NCBI GenBank assembly: GCA_013115145.1
Contig: JAAPAO010000006.1
Span: 124,001 to 188,000, forward strand
Origin: Perkinsus chesapeaki
Lineage: Eukaryota; Perkinsozoa; Perkinsida; Perkinsidae
Direction: 5' to 3'
DNA: 64,000 bases
Notes under the pieces: generated by a model
What the model was told of the DNA's origin: nothing
Seen by the model: the letters and a program-made list of their open reading frames with translations, nothing else
Databases searched by the model: none
Shown: positions 1 to 13,668 of the stretch, one piece after another
How the letters are laid out: the number at the start of each line of letters is the position of its first letter
Numbering within the stretch: position 1 is the first letter of the stretch
Translations under genes and position numbers: made by a program

Positions 1-2173
<2,173 letters not shown>

Positions 2174-2570
2174 ATCTACGAACCGTTAGGTCCTTGGCTT
2201 GAGGGTTGAATGACGTTCGCCGCATGTTATCTATATTAGAGATATGTTAGTACAGTCAAGATACCTCGGGTTGACATTTGTTCCAGTCTCAAACCATCTC
2301 TTGAAGTTTGACTCACCATAGCTCCTAAATTGCAGGCATCAGCCTTGTTTCTGGTCCTTCTCTTGGCTCCACTATCACTATATGATTGTTCGTGATGCAA
2401 TTTGTAAGTTACTCCGACTCGGTTCGTTCAATGAACTTTGTGTGGCTATCCTTTCGTACATGGGATACATGCCACCGGGTCATCTGATTCCGTATATTAC
2501 CTCGCATTTTCAATGTGTGACTCTTGCCTGTCTTAGCCCAGTCCTCTCTTGGTTGTATCTGTCCTTTATA
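2174..2570. promoter_or_regulatory. Divergent intergenic region between CDPK and CCT gamma
   Basis: About 400 bases separate the putative CDPK start (minus) from the CCT gamma start codon at 2571 (plus), so both promoters must lie here or overlap the first exons. I see no TATA box at a convincing position and no clear repeat. Short open frames on both strands show no family signal. Confidence 0.35.
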
Positions 2571-5368
2571 ATGAGCTACCCTCAAATGGCAGCTATGGGA
2601 GGCGGACGTCAGCCCGTTCTGATTTTGAACCCCTCGGCGAAGAGGGATAGCGGCCGTCGAGCCCAGTTGTCCAACATTAACGCTGGCAAGGCCATCTCCA
2701 GTAATTGGCATTAGATTCGACCGTCGTTCTCAAAGAGCACTTAGGTATTGTTAGAAGTACACTTGGACCTAAGGCTATGCTTAAAATGCTGTTGGACCCT
2801 ATGGGAGGTATCGTCCTCACTAACGATGGCCATGCCATCTTGAGGTAGCCTTTTACCTGCGGCACGAGTAGGGGATTCTCTTATGGCTTAGGGAAATCGA
2901 CGTTACGCATCCTGGTGCCAAGACGATGATGGAGCTCTCAAGGGCTCAGGATGAGGAGGTTAGGAATATCTTTCTAGATTCGTGGGAGCTTACTTGACTA
3001 GGTCGGTGATGGGACTACGTCTGTTATGATCCTGGCTGGTGAGATGCTCTCGGCAGCCGAGCCGTTGCTGGATCCCAGCCGAAACATTCACCCTACCAAA
3101 ATTGTTGCCGGCTACATGAAGGTATCGCAAGGCAAATTGAAGCTTTGCAGAGTTACGTTACACGCCCTTATATTAGGCTTTGGAGGACATTAACAAATTC
3201 TTGCCGGAGATTGCGGAGAATATCGACCCTAACGACCAGGACCAACTTCTCAGGACCGTGCGGGCCAGCATCGATACCAAATTCGCTAACAGGTGAGTAG
3301 CGGGATAGGGCCTAGTTGCTTTGGATCATCATGTGCGGGTTTTTATTGTTGAAGTCCTTAAGTTTATTTATATGTATTCTAGAAACCCTCTCTTTTCCTC
3401 AGGTGGGGATCTATGATCTCTGAGCTCGCCTTAAAGGCAGCTCAGGTTGTCAAGATCGATCACCCAGGTGCCCCGCCGGAAATCGACCTTAAGAGATACG
3501 CTAAGGTATAGAGTAAAATTAAATAGTTTTTCGTGGTCATCTTGTGTATTCAGGTTGAGAAGATTCCCGGTGGCGACTTGAGTATGTGCAGAGTCCTTGA
3601 TGGAGTTATGCTCAACAAGGATGTCACTAACGCCAGGATGCGCCGCTTCATCAAGTAAACTTACTACCCAAAACTGGAGCCCTGGTCACGTACATTGCCA
3701 CTCAGGAACCCACGAATCGTTTTGCTCGATTGCACCTTGGAGTATAAAAAGGGTAATATATAACCGCGTTTATGAGGAGAAGGATTTATGTAGGCGAGTC
3801 CGAAACTAGCGTTGAGGTTACCAAGGAGGCCGACTGGGCTGCACTTCTCCGTCAAGAAGAGGAGGAAGTTCAGAAGGTAATATTTCACCACTTTAACCTC
3901 CCACGCTCGTTTGACGACTCTACCCGGGTGTGTATTCTTTCTTCGTTCAGATCTGCGATCACATCCTTGCTGTCAAGCCCGATGTGGTTATCACTGAGAA
4001 GGGTGTTTCCGATCTCGTGAGTCCCCCTAGTCCTGGCCTACTATAGGATATCTCTTGCTCAGGCGCAACACTTTTTGATGAAGCAGAACGTGTCGGTCAT
4101 TCGCCGAGTTAAAAAGACCGATAACAACCGTATTGCCCGAATTGTAAGCGCACACTAGCGTGCATCAGCATCGTACGCTGGTCTTCTTCAGTGCGGCGCC
4201 ACCATCGCGACACGAGCCGAGGAGCTCACTGAGGATCACGTCGGTTTGGGGTACGGCTGAGGTTCGTCGTTCTGGTCGGGAATTTCAGTTTTTCTCAGTT
4301 GCGGTACTTTCAAGGTGCAGAAGGTCGGTGACGAGTGGTATACCTTCCTTGTCGATTGCAAGGAACCCAAGGTTAGCCCCTCGGCCCGGAAGTATTCGGA
4401 ATGTTTTCTGTCGTATAGGCTTGCTCTGTTGTACTTCGTGGTGGTAGCAAGGATGTCCTCAACGAGATTGAGCGCAACTTGCAGGATGCTTTCTGCGTCG
4501 CGAGGTGAGATGGGCTGCATCATATTGCTCTTGGAGAAATCGATAATGGTTTTTATTGTCTACCCGGTCTTTGTTAGGAACATTCTTATGGATCCTCGTC
4601 TTCTCCCTGGTGGAGGCGCCGCTGAGATGGCACTCGCTGCCAGACTCAACGAGCAGTCGAAGCTTGTCGAGGGCGTCACTCAGTTCCCCTACAAGTAAGA
4701 TATCTCTTTTATATACTATCTAGACTCTACGATGTTCAGGGCGGTAGCCTCGGCTTTGGAGGTTATCCCTAGGACTCTGGCCGCCAACTGCGGTATCGAT
4801 GTGGTAGGATTTCCTTGCCTAGTTACCGATGCTTTGTTCATTCGGAGGACAGGTTCGCGTTTTAACTGACTTGCGGAGTCGTCACTCCAAGGGTGAATAC
4901 TGGTGGGGAATTAACGGAAACACTGGAGAAGTCGTCGACGTCAGGAAGGTAAAATCTGCTTTCATTGAACCAAACTAGTGATCGCGAGTGGTAACTGGTG
5001 ATGCAGATTTCTACGTCCGACTTATTGGGCACTGAATTGGCGGCAAATTTTCATAACTCGTGTTAGGGAATGATAGCCGTTCCTTCATTAGTCGCCTTGT
5101 TTATCTTCTGTTTATCTTCTTTATTTTCATAAATTCGTATTATCTCTTTTCAGGAGGGTATCGTAGATTCGTATCTTGTCAAGCAGCAGACTTTCAAGGC
5201 CTCTATCGAGAACTCTGCTATGATCCTCAGGTGATTCATGCCACTCCACCGTCTTGCTTTTTATCTTTGTGTTTCAGAATTGACGATATCGTCAGTGGAA
5301 TATCCCACCATGAGAAATCAGGCGCTGGAGCCGCGGCCGCTGCCGCTGGAGGTAATATCTCGTTATGA
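2571..5368 (+). CDS. CCT3: T-complex protein 1 subunit gamma (CCT3)
   Basis: Subunit of the cytosolic TRiC/CCT chaperonin that folds actin, tubulin and other proteins with ATP. I join 19 exons, all in phase, giving 558 residues, close to the family length: 2571-2700, 2745-2844, 2892-2958, 3002-3121, 3177-3292, 3403-3505, 3554-3654, 3706-3752, 3794-3876, 3951-4016, 4063-4143, 4192-4250, 4299-4371, 4419-4504, 4578-4694, 4740-4803, 4853-4948, 5154-5230, 5278-5368. Visible signatures are LLDPMGGIV, the ATPase motif [22 protein letters not shown], the apical segment [27 protein letters not shown] and RIDDIVSG near the C-terminus. The subunit is gamma rather than another CCT by the order of these blocks and the N-terminal [14 protein letters not shown]. 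Most introns are 42-54 nt, but four reach 73-110 nt and the one before exon 18 is 205 nt. An Ala-rich tail precedes the stop. Confidence 0.97.
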
Positions 5369-5913
5369 CATGCTTCGCTCCGTCGAGGCTGACATTTTTC
5401 CTGTCTCTCATTTGTTAGTGTGCGCATCTTGCTAGCCATGCCAGCAGAGTAGAGTCCTTCGACCTGCTCAGTAGACTAGCGTTGCGCGCACTTACTGTCG
5501 TTTATTCAGATGAAGAACCTAATGAGACCTTCGGCGATTCCCGCGATGGTTAAACGTTAGCTGTAGTCAACTTCTGCATTAGACGGAACAACGTTTGTTT
5601 CGGAAACACCATACACATCATTAGCAACAACGTCGCGTTATGGATTGCGAGATAATTTCCTAAACACTCTGATGAGTTGAGTTCTGAGTATTCCTTCGTC
5701 AGAGTAGTATAGCTAAGGCTCATTCGATGGAATCTAGTTTTCGAAGTGAATGGAATTCACCCAACAATCGTTCATTCCCGGACGATCGTAGATAAGCCAG
5801 CTTCCACATTGAAGTGTTTGCCTGGCTGGATTTTTTACTAGACTTGGGATGAGTAGTGTTTGACTAAATGTCTGAAAGGCTACATATATAATGACGCGAT
5901 AAGATTCTTTCAA
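5369..5913. other. Intergenic, no gene seen
   Basis: About 540 bases after the CCT gamma stop hold no open frame or motif I can support on either strand. The region must contain the 3' end of CCT gamma and the promoter of the next gene. Confidence 0.5.
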
Positions 5914-7196
5914 ATGTCATCGTCTCATATGACTTCACATTTCCCTGGAGTTCTCCGGGTTACTTGGGAGCTCATACCGGAGGTCAATATGTCTTCCTGT
6001 TCTACAGAAACGCCATGGACTGGCGTTGCATGTTGGCCCTGTCCCGATGAGGAGACATACGATCGACTGGTAATACTTGAGCCCGTTTATAGACTCAAAT
6101 GCAATGATATCTCAATGTTGACGGTCGAGTAACGATTCTGGTGGTCTATGGCTTCATAACAGACGAGTCCCAATAGTTCAGAAGCGTGATTATGGCAGAG
6201 ACGAGCAGTACATGAGATGCTCATTTGATTCCGTAGATCTCGTTGATGCATACTTATTCAGCCAGCAGAATTTAGCCCCTCACGTGGTGCCTGGTGTGTC
6301 CTCTCAGGCTCATCAGCTTCATAACCTGAGGTTGTCAACAGATAATAGTAGTAGTTCATCTGTTATGGGAGTGAAGGAGATTGAAGACCTGGAGAAGGTT
6401 AACACTTATGCCTTCTGGAGAACTCCTCGACTTAGGTTCGAGCGATGCTTTCGGCGGCCCTCCGAGCGACAAAGTATCTTAAGGACTCTGTGGAGAGGGA
6501 GAACTCCATGTCTTGTCATGTCAGTCCACATAGCGTGACAAAGCTCATCTTCAACCGTCTCAGAACATAGACGCTCCTCTGGCGATAGTTGATAAGCCTA
6601 CACGGTCTCTGCCTACAACTGGGCCCTGTAGCAGCGAGTCCACGGTAATGTCAGCTCATTGTCAGACAAGAGGGGTAAATCAGACACCTCGGTCATCGTC
6701 TTCGTTTGCTTCTAGAGAAACGGCATTCCAATCGAGGGATACGAAGGGATCTGGTAGGATTCTGTTAAGTTGGTAAAATCACTGCGGATAGAATTGGAAC
6801 GCTCATCCATGGAGATCAAATTGAGTGAGATGCGGAAACGGTTCGCAATACCACCATCCCCGAGGCGGCTCGAGTAATCCCTGGATTTTCCTGTGAGGGG
6901 GATTGGTTTCTGTCAGACGAGAAGCCTCTGGCGTCAACGCTCGATCTCGTAAGGTTTTACAGGCTCATTCAAGCGATCCTGCGTGGAACACAGACTCGTC
7001 TTTTCTGCAGACTGTGCAGTCGGCAAGGACTCTACCTCTCCGATCGCCCAGGGCAGACTCCACCGAGGTTGGCTTCAAAGTGTCGTTTAGTACCGAGGGT
7101 TGGCAGGTGCTCACCGAGCGAGCATCTGGGCGACCTCCTAGAGTTGCTCCACTACCCTTCACAATGGGGGACTTGTCGATTTATAACCGTCGGTGA
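5914..7196 (+). CDS. Hypothetical coiled-coil protein, multi-exon
   Basis: I do not recognise a family. A plausible start is the ATG at 5914. Convincing coding blocks, joined by short introns, are: a stretch ending ETYDRL (to about 6069), an exon from about 6160 with KRDYGRDEQYMRCSF and a Ser-rich run ending GVKEIEDLEK (about 6400), an exon with ALRATKYLKDSVEREN, a Pro/Ser/Thr-rich piece, and a helical segment LRIELERSSMEIKLSEMRKR (6785-6845) likely to form a coiled coil. A 47-nt intron then joins a basic C-terminal part ending GDLSIYNRR at the stop 7194-7196. The splice between the first two exons is not resolved, because the phases do not match in my model. The gene lies in tandem with others on the same strand. 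Confidence 0.5.
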
Positions 7197-7440
7197 TAGT
7201 CTCATGTAACCATCTGATCGATATAGGTGTAGCGTTGAGGCTCGTGAATTATGCGGCGTGCGAGAACATCGATTGTTAGTGCATGTCTCCTCTAGTCTCG
7301 AGACGCCGTTAATGCAGGACTTTAGAGAATCTCTCTGCGGAATTGCTTTGATTTTTCTCTTCGGCACTCTCCAGAATCATAGTAACGCCGGGTGTCCCAA
7401 TGATTACCAATGCATTAGATTTGTTTTGTATAAAATATTA

Positions 7441-8372
7441 ATGAGCGCTCCCTTACTCTTTCGTCGGCGTACTGTCGCCCGTAATGTTGCTTTGGGCCTC
7501 TCCGGAGGATTCGCAGCATCCTATGTGATTGATAACTTAGACTCCGTATTGAAGAGATGGACCAAGTAGCATCCTCTACCTTGAGTTAGGTAAATGTTTG
7601 CTTCAGGCTGGTGGTTGAGATGGACCAGCGCTTTCCGGGACTGATGACTCCGGATTTCAGAAGCCGGCTACTGCTCTCGGCAGCGAGGAGGGTCCATCGC
7701 GATGGAAGTGATCATAAATTTGTGCAGGAGGTAGTATGGTTTCCGAGGAGCACCAGATCGCTCGGGGGTGAATGCGTGGGATGCATAGTGAATCAAAATT
7801 AGTGACCGTAGAGCTTGTGGGCCCAACCACTGTTGGTTCAGCATTTTTGACACTTTCATACCTTGATTGCAATTCCTCGGAACATGCTAACCCTCGCTTG
7901 GACGAAGTTGTTTATGGTATACAGCGGCTTCTGGCAGACCTTATCAAGCTTGGATTTGGACGATCTTACGGTCTATCTAGACTCCTTGTCATCAATGGAT
8001 CACTTGTTGACGGATAAGGAACGAGACGAATTGGTGAAGAAGGGACTGGACAACTGGGATCACTGGAGGAATGACGGGCGATTTGGTGAGCTGTTGTGGC
8101 TTGAACTAGTTTGAGTAATGTGGTGGGTGCAGGTGTCGAACAACGGTCTAAATTGGCAGTTGATTTGGCATCGGTTGTATCCAAAGACTTTGCTCCAAGT
8201 AGCGCTGTCTATAAAGACATGGTTGGCAAGTTGGAAGGTAATTACGGCCCGTGGTCGCGGAGCTAGCTGTCATTGACACACCAGGTCAGCGGTCATTGAA
8301 GCCTCAGACGGACTCACCAAGATACCAGGATTTGATAAGGTCGTCAGAAAAGAGGGTTCGGGAATCAAATAA
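7441..8372 (+). CDS. Hypothetical protein with N-terminal hydrophobic segment
   Basis: Unrecognised. Starts at ATG 7441 with a basic leader (LLFRRRTVAR) and a hydrophobic Gly/Ala segment (VALGLSGGFAASYVI), which suggests a mitochondrial or membrane protein. A 41-nt GT-AG intron (from about 7568) joins an exon reading MDQRFPGLMTPDF and LLLSAARRVH to about 7730. A further exon carries the acidic block MDHLLTDKERDELVKKGLDN (about 7995-8055), followed by QRSKLAVDLASVVSKDF and, after another intron, DGLTKIPGFDKVV to the stop at 8370-8372. The exon start near 7900-7930 is uncertain, since two frames stay open there. The function is unknown. Confidence 0.45.
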
Positions 8373-8514
8373 TGGCTTGAGGTAAGATATTCTGGAAACA
8401 TGTAGCCGTGGTTCTAAAATATGCTCGTTGTTTGCGTGATAGATTATTTTGTATGTATGAAGCGTAGATCATTCTTGGTTTAGTTTATACACAGCTTTAT
8501 CAAAAGCTGGTGGA

Positions 8515-8717
8515 ATGGACAGCGCAGACTATGCTAAGATGGTCGCTCTTCATAAGGAAGTTCATGGGGATATGAAAAAGAAGCAATTTGGTCTCGCGGG
8601 GGTTGCTTTAGCTGGTAAGTGTCAAAGACTCGGTCTTGCCAGGTGAGTTCGTTGTTAGGTATGCTGTCGGCGGCTATATACTACCAAGATTATGTACTCC
8701 ACCCACTAAAACCGTGA
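8515..8717 (+). CDS. Small single-membrane-helix protein (52 aa)
   Basis: Two exons, 8515-8614 and 8659-8717, joined by a 44-nt GT-AG intron with matching phase, give a 52-residue protein starting MDSADYAKMV. A basic KKK is followed by a predicted membrane helix (GLAGVALAGMLSAAIYY) and a short tail ending LHPLKP. The layout resembles small inner-membrane accessory subunits or assembly factors of the mitochondrial respiratory chain, but that is only inference and no family is recognised. An upstream exon ending in the same frame is possible, because the frame stays open upstream to the AG at about 8492. Confidence 0.5.
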
Positions 8718-8921
8718 GGTCTGTGATGTTGTGTTCATAACTATTTAAAATTGTGTGTGATTGTTCGTGCAAGAGAGTATTCATTACCTGTCTGTAACTC
8801 GGCATCAGACCGGCTTGTATGCATTCTATACTACTTGCTTGAACCCGTCATTTTGCGTTGAAGTCTTAGGATAAATTTGGCATGATTACTTGTGGGTGTG
8901 TTAGTCTTGTTGGAAGTAAAC

Positions 8922-9721
8922 ATGGCAAGTCCCCCTTCAGGAATGAGTAAGTGGTACTGAATGTGATGGTCTTCTGGCGTGAATTGCGAACAGTTCTTAG
9001 ATGATCAATTGAAATCTTTGCGCGCAATACTGTACATTTGACTCATCATATTCGAAAAGGTAGCGTTATTTGGAATATGGTGGTTCATGGAGTTTCATAA
9101 TGACTGCTGATGACCTTTTGTGATATTCGTTTTATTCACTCTTTCAGCGCCCGAGAAGCGAGGGGACTTCTATCTCCGTAACGTACCTGATAGATGGAAG
9201 CAGGTTAGTATAATGGAGTGGTACTCGAGAGTGGGTCGATCTGTTGATTTCAGTACGACCCTGAGCATCCTCCGTACAAGTTCTTCCCCGGGCGAACGCG
9301 AGCGCAGACAAGACAGTAACATAAGTCAGTGGTATTATATGGCTGATGAGGGTTTTATTAGGTGGACTGGAGTGATGTTCTTCGTAACGATTGCTGTGGC
9401 ATACATCGCCTATCAGTTGAACGAGAAAAGACAAGCCAAGCTGGAGAAGGCGAGTTCTTGGTGAATGTGGCAACTTGTGAATATCTCGCTTGCAGTTTTT
9501 CGCGGAGAGGGAGCATGAATTTTTATTACCTGTCCATCGGGAGGCGATATATATGCAAGAAGAAGCGGTAGTTTGAACGGTTTTGGTACCTGGCAGATGC
9601 CCGACTTCAGTTACAAGCTTCGGCAATCCGAGCAAGGCGCCGAGCACTCGGGCTGCCAGACAGGGCCACAGGCTCTTGCGAGATCCGGGACGATGAACCG
9701 ATGGATGATGAAGAGGACTGA
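8922..9721 (+). CDS. Small single-membrane-helix protein, about 137 aa, possibly mitochondrial
   Basis: Five or six exons join in phase: a 25-nt first exon (8922-8946, MASPPSGM), an exon ending PDRWKQ (about 9207), YDPEHPPYKFFPGRTRAQTR, the membrane exon WTGVMFFVTIAVAYIAYQL followed by NEKRQAKLEK, FFAEREHEFLLPVHREAIYM, and a final basic then acidic exon ending DDEPMDDEED. The junction before FFAERE appears to use a GC donor (GCGAGT), and the last intron is 43 nt. A short N-terminal domain, one membrane helix and a charged helical tail fit respiratory-chain accessory subunits. This is inference from layout, and no specific family is recognised. A long open frame on the opposite strand (9144-9734) is a shadow. 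Confidence 0.6.
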
Positions 9722-9846
9722 GTTGCAGAAGCATGGAAGGAATGGTGGTTATTTAAGCGCTGAGTGGTTTCTGCCTAACTAGCACTGTGGTTTGAGTTGT
9801 CACTTTTGGTTGGGAAAGTGGAAGTTATTTAGATTTAAACTTTGCC

Positions 9847-10960
9847 ATGTCGTTCCCCGCGTTGCGGGTGGCCCCCCATCCTGAGTACTCTGCGGAGGTC
9901 ATCGTTTTGATCACAACTCTGGGTGTCAACAGGAGGGAGTACTTGGATTCGAAGAGAGTAAGAAGGAAACTGTACGTAGTATACTTGCGGCATTTAAAAT
10001 GACCCCGGCCCGATTCGAACGGACAACCTTCTGATCTGGAGTCAGATGCGCTACCGTTGCGCCACAGGGCCGAATTGCTCAAAGATTCGGTACATTCGCG
10101 CCTAGCGTTCTCTCTTCTCTGTAGATTAGAGATCACCTGAAGGTCTTCGGAGCTCACCACAAAGTCATTGACATGAATCGTGACTCTGCTGTGGACTTCA
10201 TTTTTCTTGGTCAGCGGCGGGAATCTGCCACAGTGGAGCGAACAGACAGGCATGTCGAGGTACTAGTTTTTTGTCCTGGGAGAGGATTCTAGTGAAGCAT
10301 CATAACTATATTCCCAGGTGATTCGCAACCTTCACAAATCTCGCCGGATACATCTTGCCGAGGATGGTTCACCAGCAGTGCCACAAGTGTTCGTAGATGG
10401 TTGCAACATTGGGGACGCTAGTTCACTACAGGTAAAGGAATCTTCTTATTTACAGTCCACTGCAATAGTCACAGGATTTGGATGATCGAGGAGTGCTATC
10501 CGCCATCATGAGGAGGGAAATCTGCCCGTCATGCCTGGCCAAACGATCGCGTACGACACTACCATACCATTGCAGGAAGTGTAATATTGAAATGAAAGAA
10601 TTCATGCCAGGTGAGGAAGGAAATTTTTGGTCACGGGGATGTGCATCTCGGAACCTGTTTCGCTTTGACAAGCCTTTTTTCCGTCGTCCACTAGCAATGC
10701 GAACTGTCAGTATGAGGTCTACGTAGTCGACGTAGCTACGCTTCAAAATGTTTCCCGACCAAACCATAAATGAATGTCATCACTTAGGTTACCAGACCAT
10801 CGAAGAGGCCATGGAAGCAATAGAATCAGGTGTGCTTCCCAGACAATTTGAGATATGCTATTGATACTCTATTTCAGCTGAGCGTTACACCCGGAGTACG
10901 CGGAGCGAAGCCTCCGACTTGTACGAGCCGGAAGCCGAGGCTCTTCCGGATGGTATATGA
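9847..10960 (+). CDS. Glutaredoxin-like protein with C-terminal zinc-ribbon cysteines (GRXCR type)
   Basis: Six exons join in phase to 212 residues: 9847-9975, 10125-10259, 10318-10431, 10475-10610, 10788-10829, 10878-10960. The first thioredoxin-fold strand reads EVIVLITTLGVNRREY, followed by the expected helix SKRVRRKL. The cis-proline segment is VPQVFVDGCNIGDAS. After it come two CxxC pairs, CPSC and CRKC, about 15 residues apart, as in the cysteine-rich glutaredoxin-like proteins (GRXCR1 and plant relatives). The usual active-site CxxC or CxxS after the first strand is absent (TLGVNRREY), which is also seen in that subfamily, so it may bind metal or act as a scaffold instead of reducing disulfides. 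The acidic tail ends EALPDGI. Intron 1 (9976-10124) holds a tRNA-Trp gene on the opposite strand. Confidence 0.8.
10000..10071 (-). tRNA. trnW-CCA: tRNA-Trp (CCA)
   Basis: Read on the minus strand, the 72 bases form a cloverleaf. The acceptor stem GGCCCTG pairs with CGGGGTC (one G-T pair at each of two positions), followed by discriminator A. The anticodon stem TCTGA/TCAGA encloses loop CTCCAGA with anticodon CCA. The T arm carries TTCGAAT. No 3' CCA is encoded, as expected for a nuclear gene. The gene lies entirely inside the first intron of the glutaredoxin-like gene, in antisense orientation. Confidence 0.95.
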
Positions 10961-11201
10961 CAACAATGCTTTCGTGATTGCTATTACTCGAGTTGAGTTG
11001 CTTTAGTGAGGGATTGCACTCGATGCCAACAACAAGTGACCTCACCAAGTATACCCAACACACAAGTGTATAAATAATCGATTTTTGGGCGAGCGACATT
11101 TATATGACTGTTTCCGTAAAGTTGCACAAATGTGCATCGCTCCGCTAGCCTAAGGAACGGCTGACCTTCTTGACGCTAATACAATTCAGAAAGAGACCGT
11201 C

Positions 11202-12450
<1,249 letters not shown>

Positions 12451-12803
12451 TAATGCAAATCTAATGTGGCAAGAGGAACAGCATATTGCTCGCATTGCAT
12501 CGTTCCCGTTTGTTCGTCGTTCGTTCAATCGAGCGACTACGCCCAGTTCTGTAAGCAGCTGAAGTGCTTTGATAGTAGGCGTTTTGGTTATGATGCTCGA
12601 TCATGTGCTGATTTCATTCTTGCCCAATATTTGGTGTCGTCTACAATTTTGATGATATTAGTAAGGAAGTGTTGTACGTCTGGACGGCATAGTAATCATT
12701 GGTAGAATCTGTGGTTAGTTTTAATACATCCTATATACCTTTACGATGTGTCCGTTGTTGAGTTGTTATCAGTCCAAATGAGGCTTTTGTGGTTGTCAGT
12801 AGT
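12451..12803. other. Intergenic, no gene seen
   Basis: About 350 bases between Rab1 and the FAS1-like gene. A 79-codon open frame (12466-12705) shows no coding character and probably reflects the Rab1 3' untranslated region. Confidence 0.45.
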
Positions 12804-13668
12804 ATGTTCCGTCGTGGAGCTGCGCGCCTGAATCCACTGGGTCGGGATTGGCGGTATAAGTTGTTTCCTCGTAAAGTAGATAGAGATGGAGGCTACACCT
12901 GGCTGAAGACGTAGGGAGGAGAGACAGTTCTAGCGATCCCGAGCTATACCACGTTGGACTCGTATTATGTTTACGGATTACAGTTCGCCCACGATGTCAC
13001 CACACATGTAGAGTATGATGTACTGAACATGCTTGGGTATACAGTGTCGATAATATATGCATTGCCTATACTCATTGCTGTATAAGCAATTGGGTGCTAT
13101 TTTCAGTAACATACCCCCTCGTCTGCCTAATTCCATGCTCGGTAGACCGCCTAAATTCGGAGATTGTCTGTTAGGTATCCTTTATTGACGAAAAGGCATG
13201 TAAAGTTGCATGGTTGGTACCACAATGATCCATGGGGGAAGTTGAATTCTTTCGCCTACTTCGCATCCACTAGAAGAACTGTGCGACGATCAACTATACA
13301 GTAAAAAAACATCGTGGTTCTTGAGTTCGAATATGTTATCCCAGGTTCCTACTGAAGAATCGGGAGTTATCGAGGTTCTGTGAGCTCATCATGATGTGCG
13401 ACCCTTCAGTCGTCCACGAGCTGAACTTGACTGGCCCGTAACTCCCTGTATATCCCTCGGCGCTGCCATGATCCTCAGGTATTCTTTGTTCGTACCGCAT
13501 AACAGCGCTTTCGATCGGATCAAAGGCGGGTACAGCGCTGCGGTTTGCCGAGTGCGGGGAGGCCGTGCTTTTAGATATGAGCATGTGAAAGCCGAAATTG
13601 AAGCCAATCCCGACAAGGGACGGGATTTCATCAGAAACCATTCGATACGAGGGAATATCATCCTGTAG
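12804..13668 (+). CDS. FAS1-domain-like small protein
   Basis: The last two exons are convincing: one from about 13346 to about 13429 (FLLKNRELSRFCELI, then DPSVVHELNLTGP) joins in phase across a roughly 50-nt intron to an exon with PYSLFVPHNSAFDRI, then EIEANPDKGRDFIRNHSI and the stop 13666-13668. The block LFVPHNSAFDRI followed by a distal H-x-IRGNI resembles the fasciclin (FAS1) fold signatures (FxPtnxAF and YHxxxG). Upstream, a 49-nt intron joins an exon with LHGWYHNDPWGKLNSF. The ATG at 12804 (MFRRGAARLNPLGRDW) gives a basic, Arg-rich leader suggesting mitochondrial import. Exons between 12915 and 13175 are unresolved, because the possible introns there are too short. FAS1 identity is by motif only. 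Confidence 0.5.

Noticed and set aside
9144-9734. 196-codon open frame on the minus strand
   Set aside because: It overlaps in antisense the exons of the single-helix membrane protein, whose plus-strand exons join in phase. The minus frame has no motif and is a shadow.
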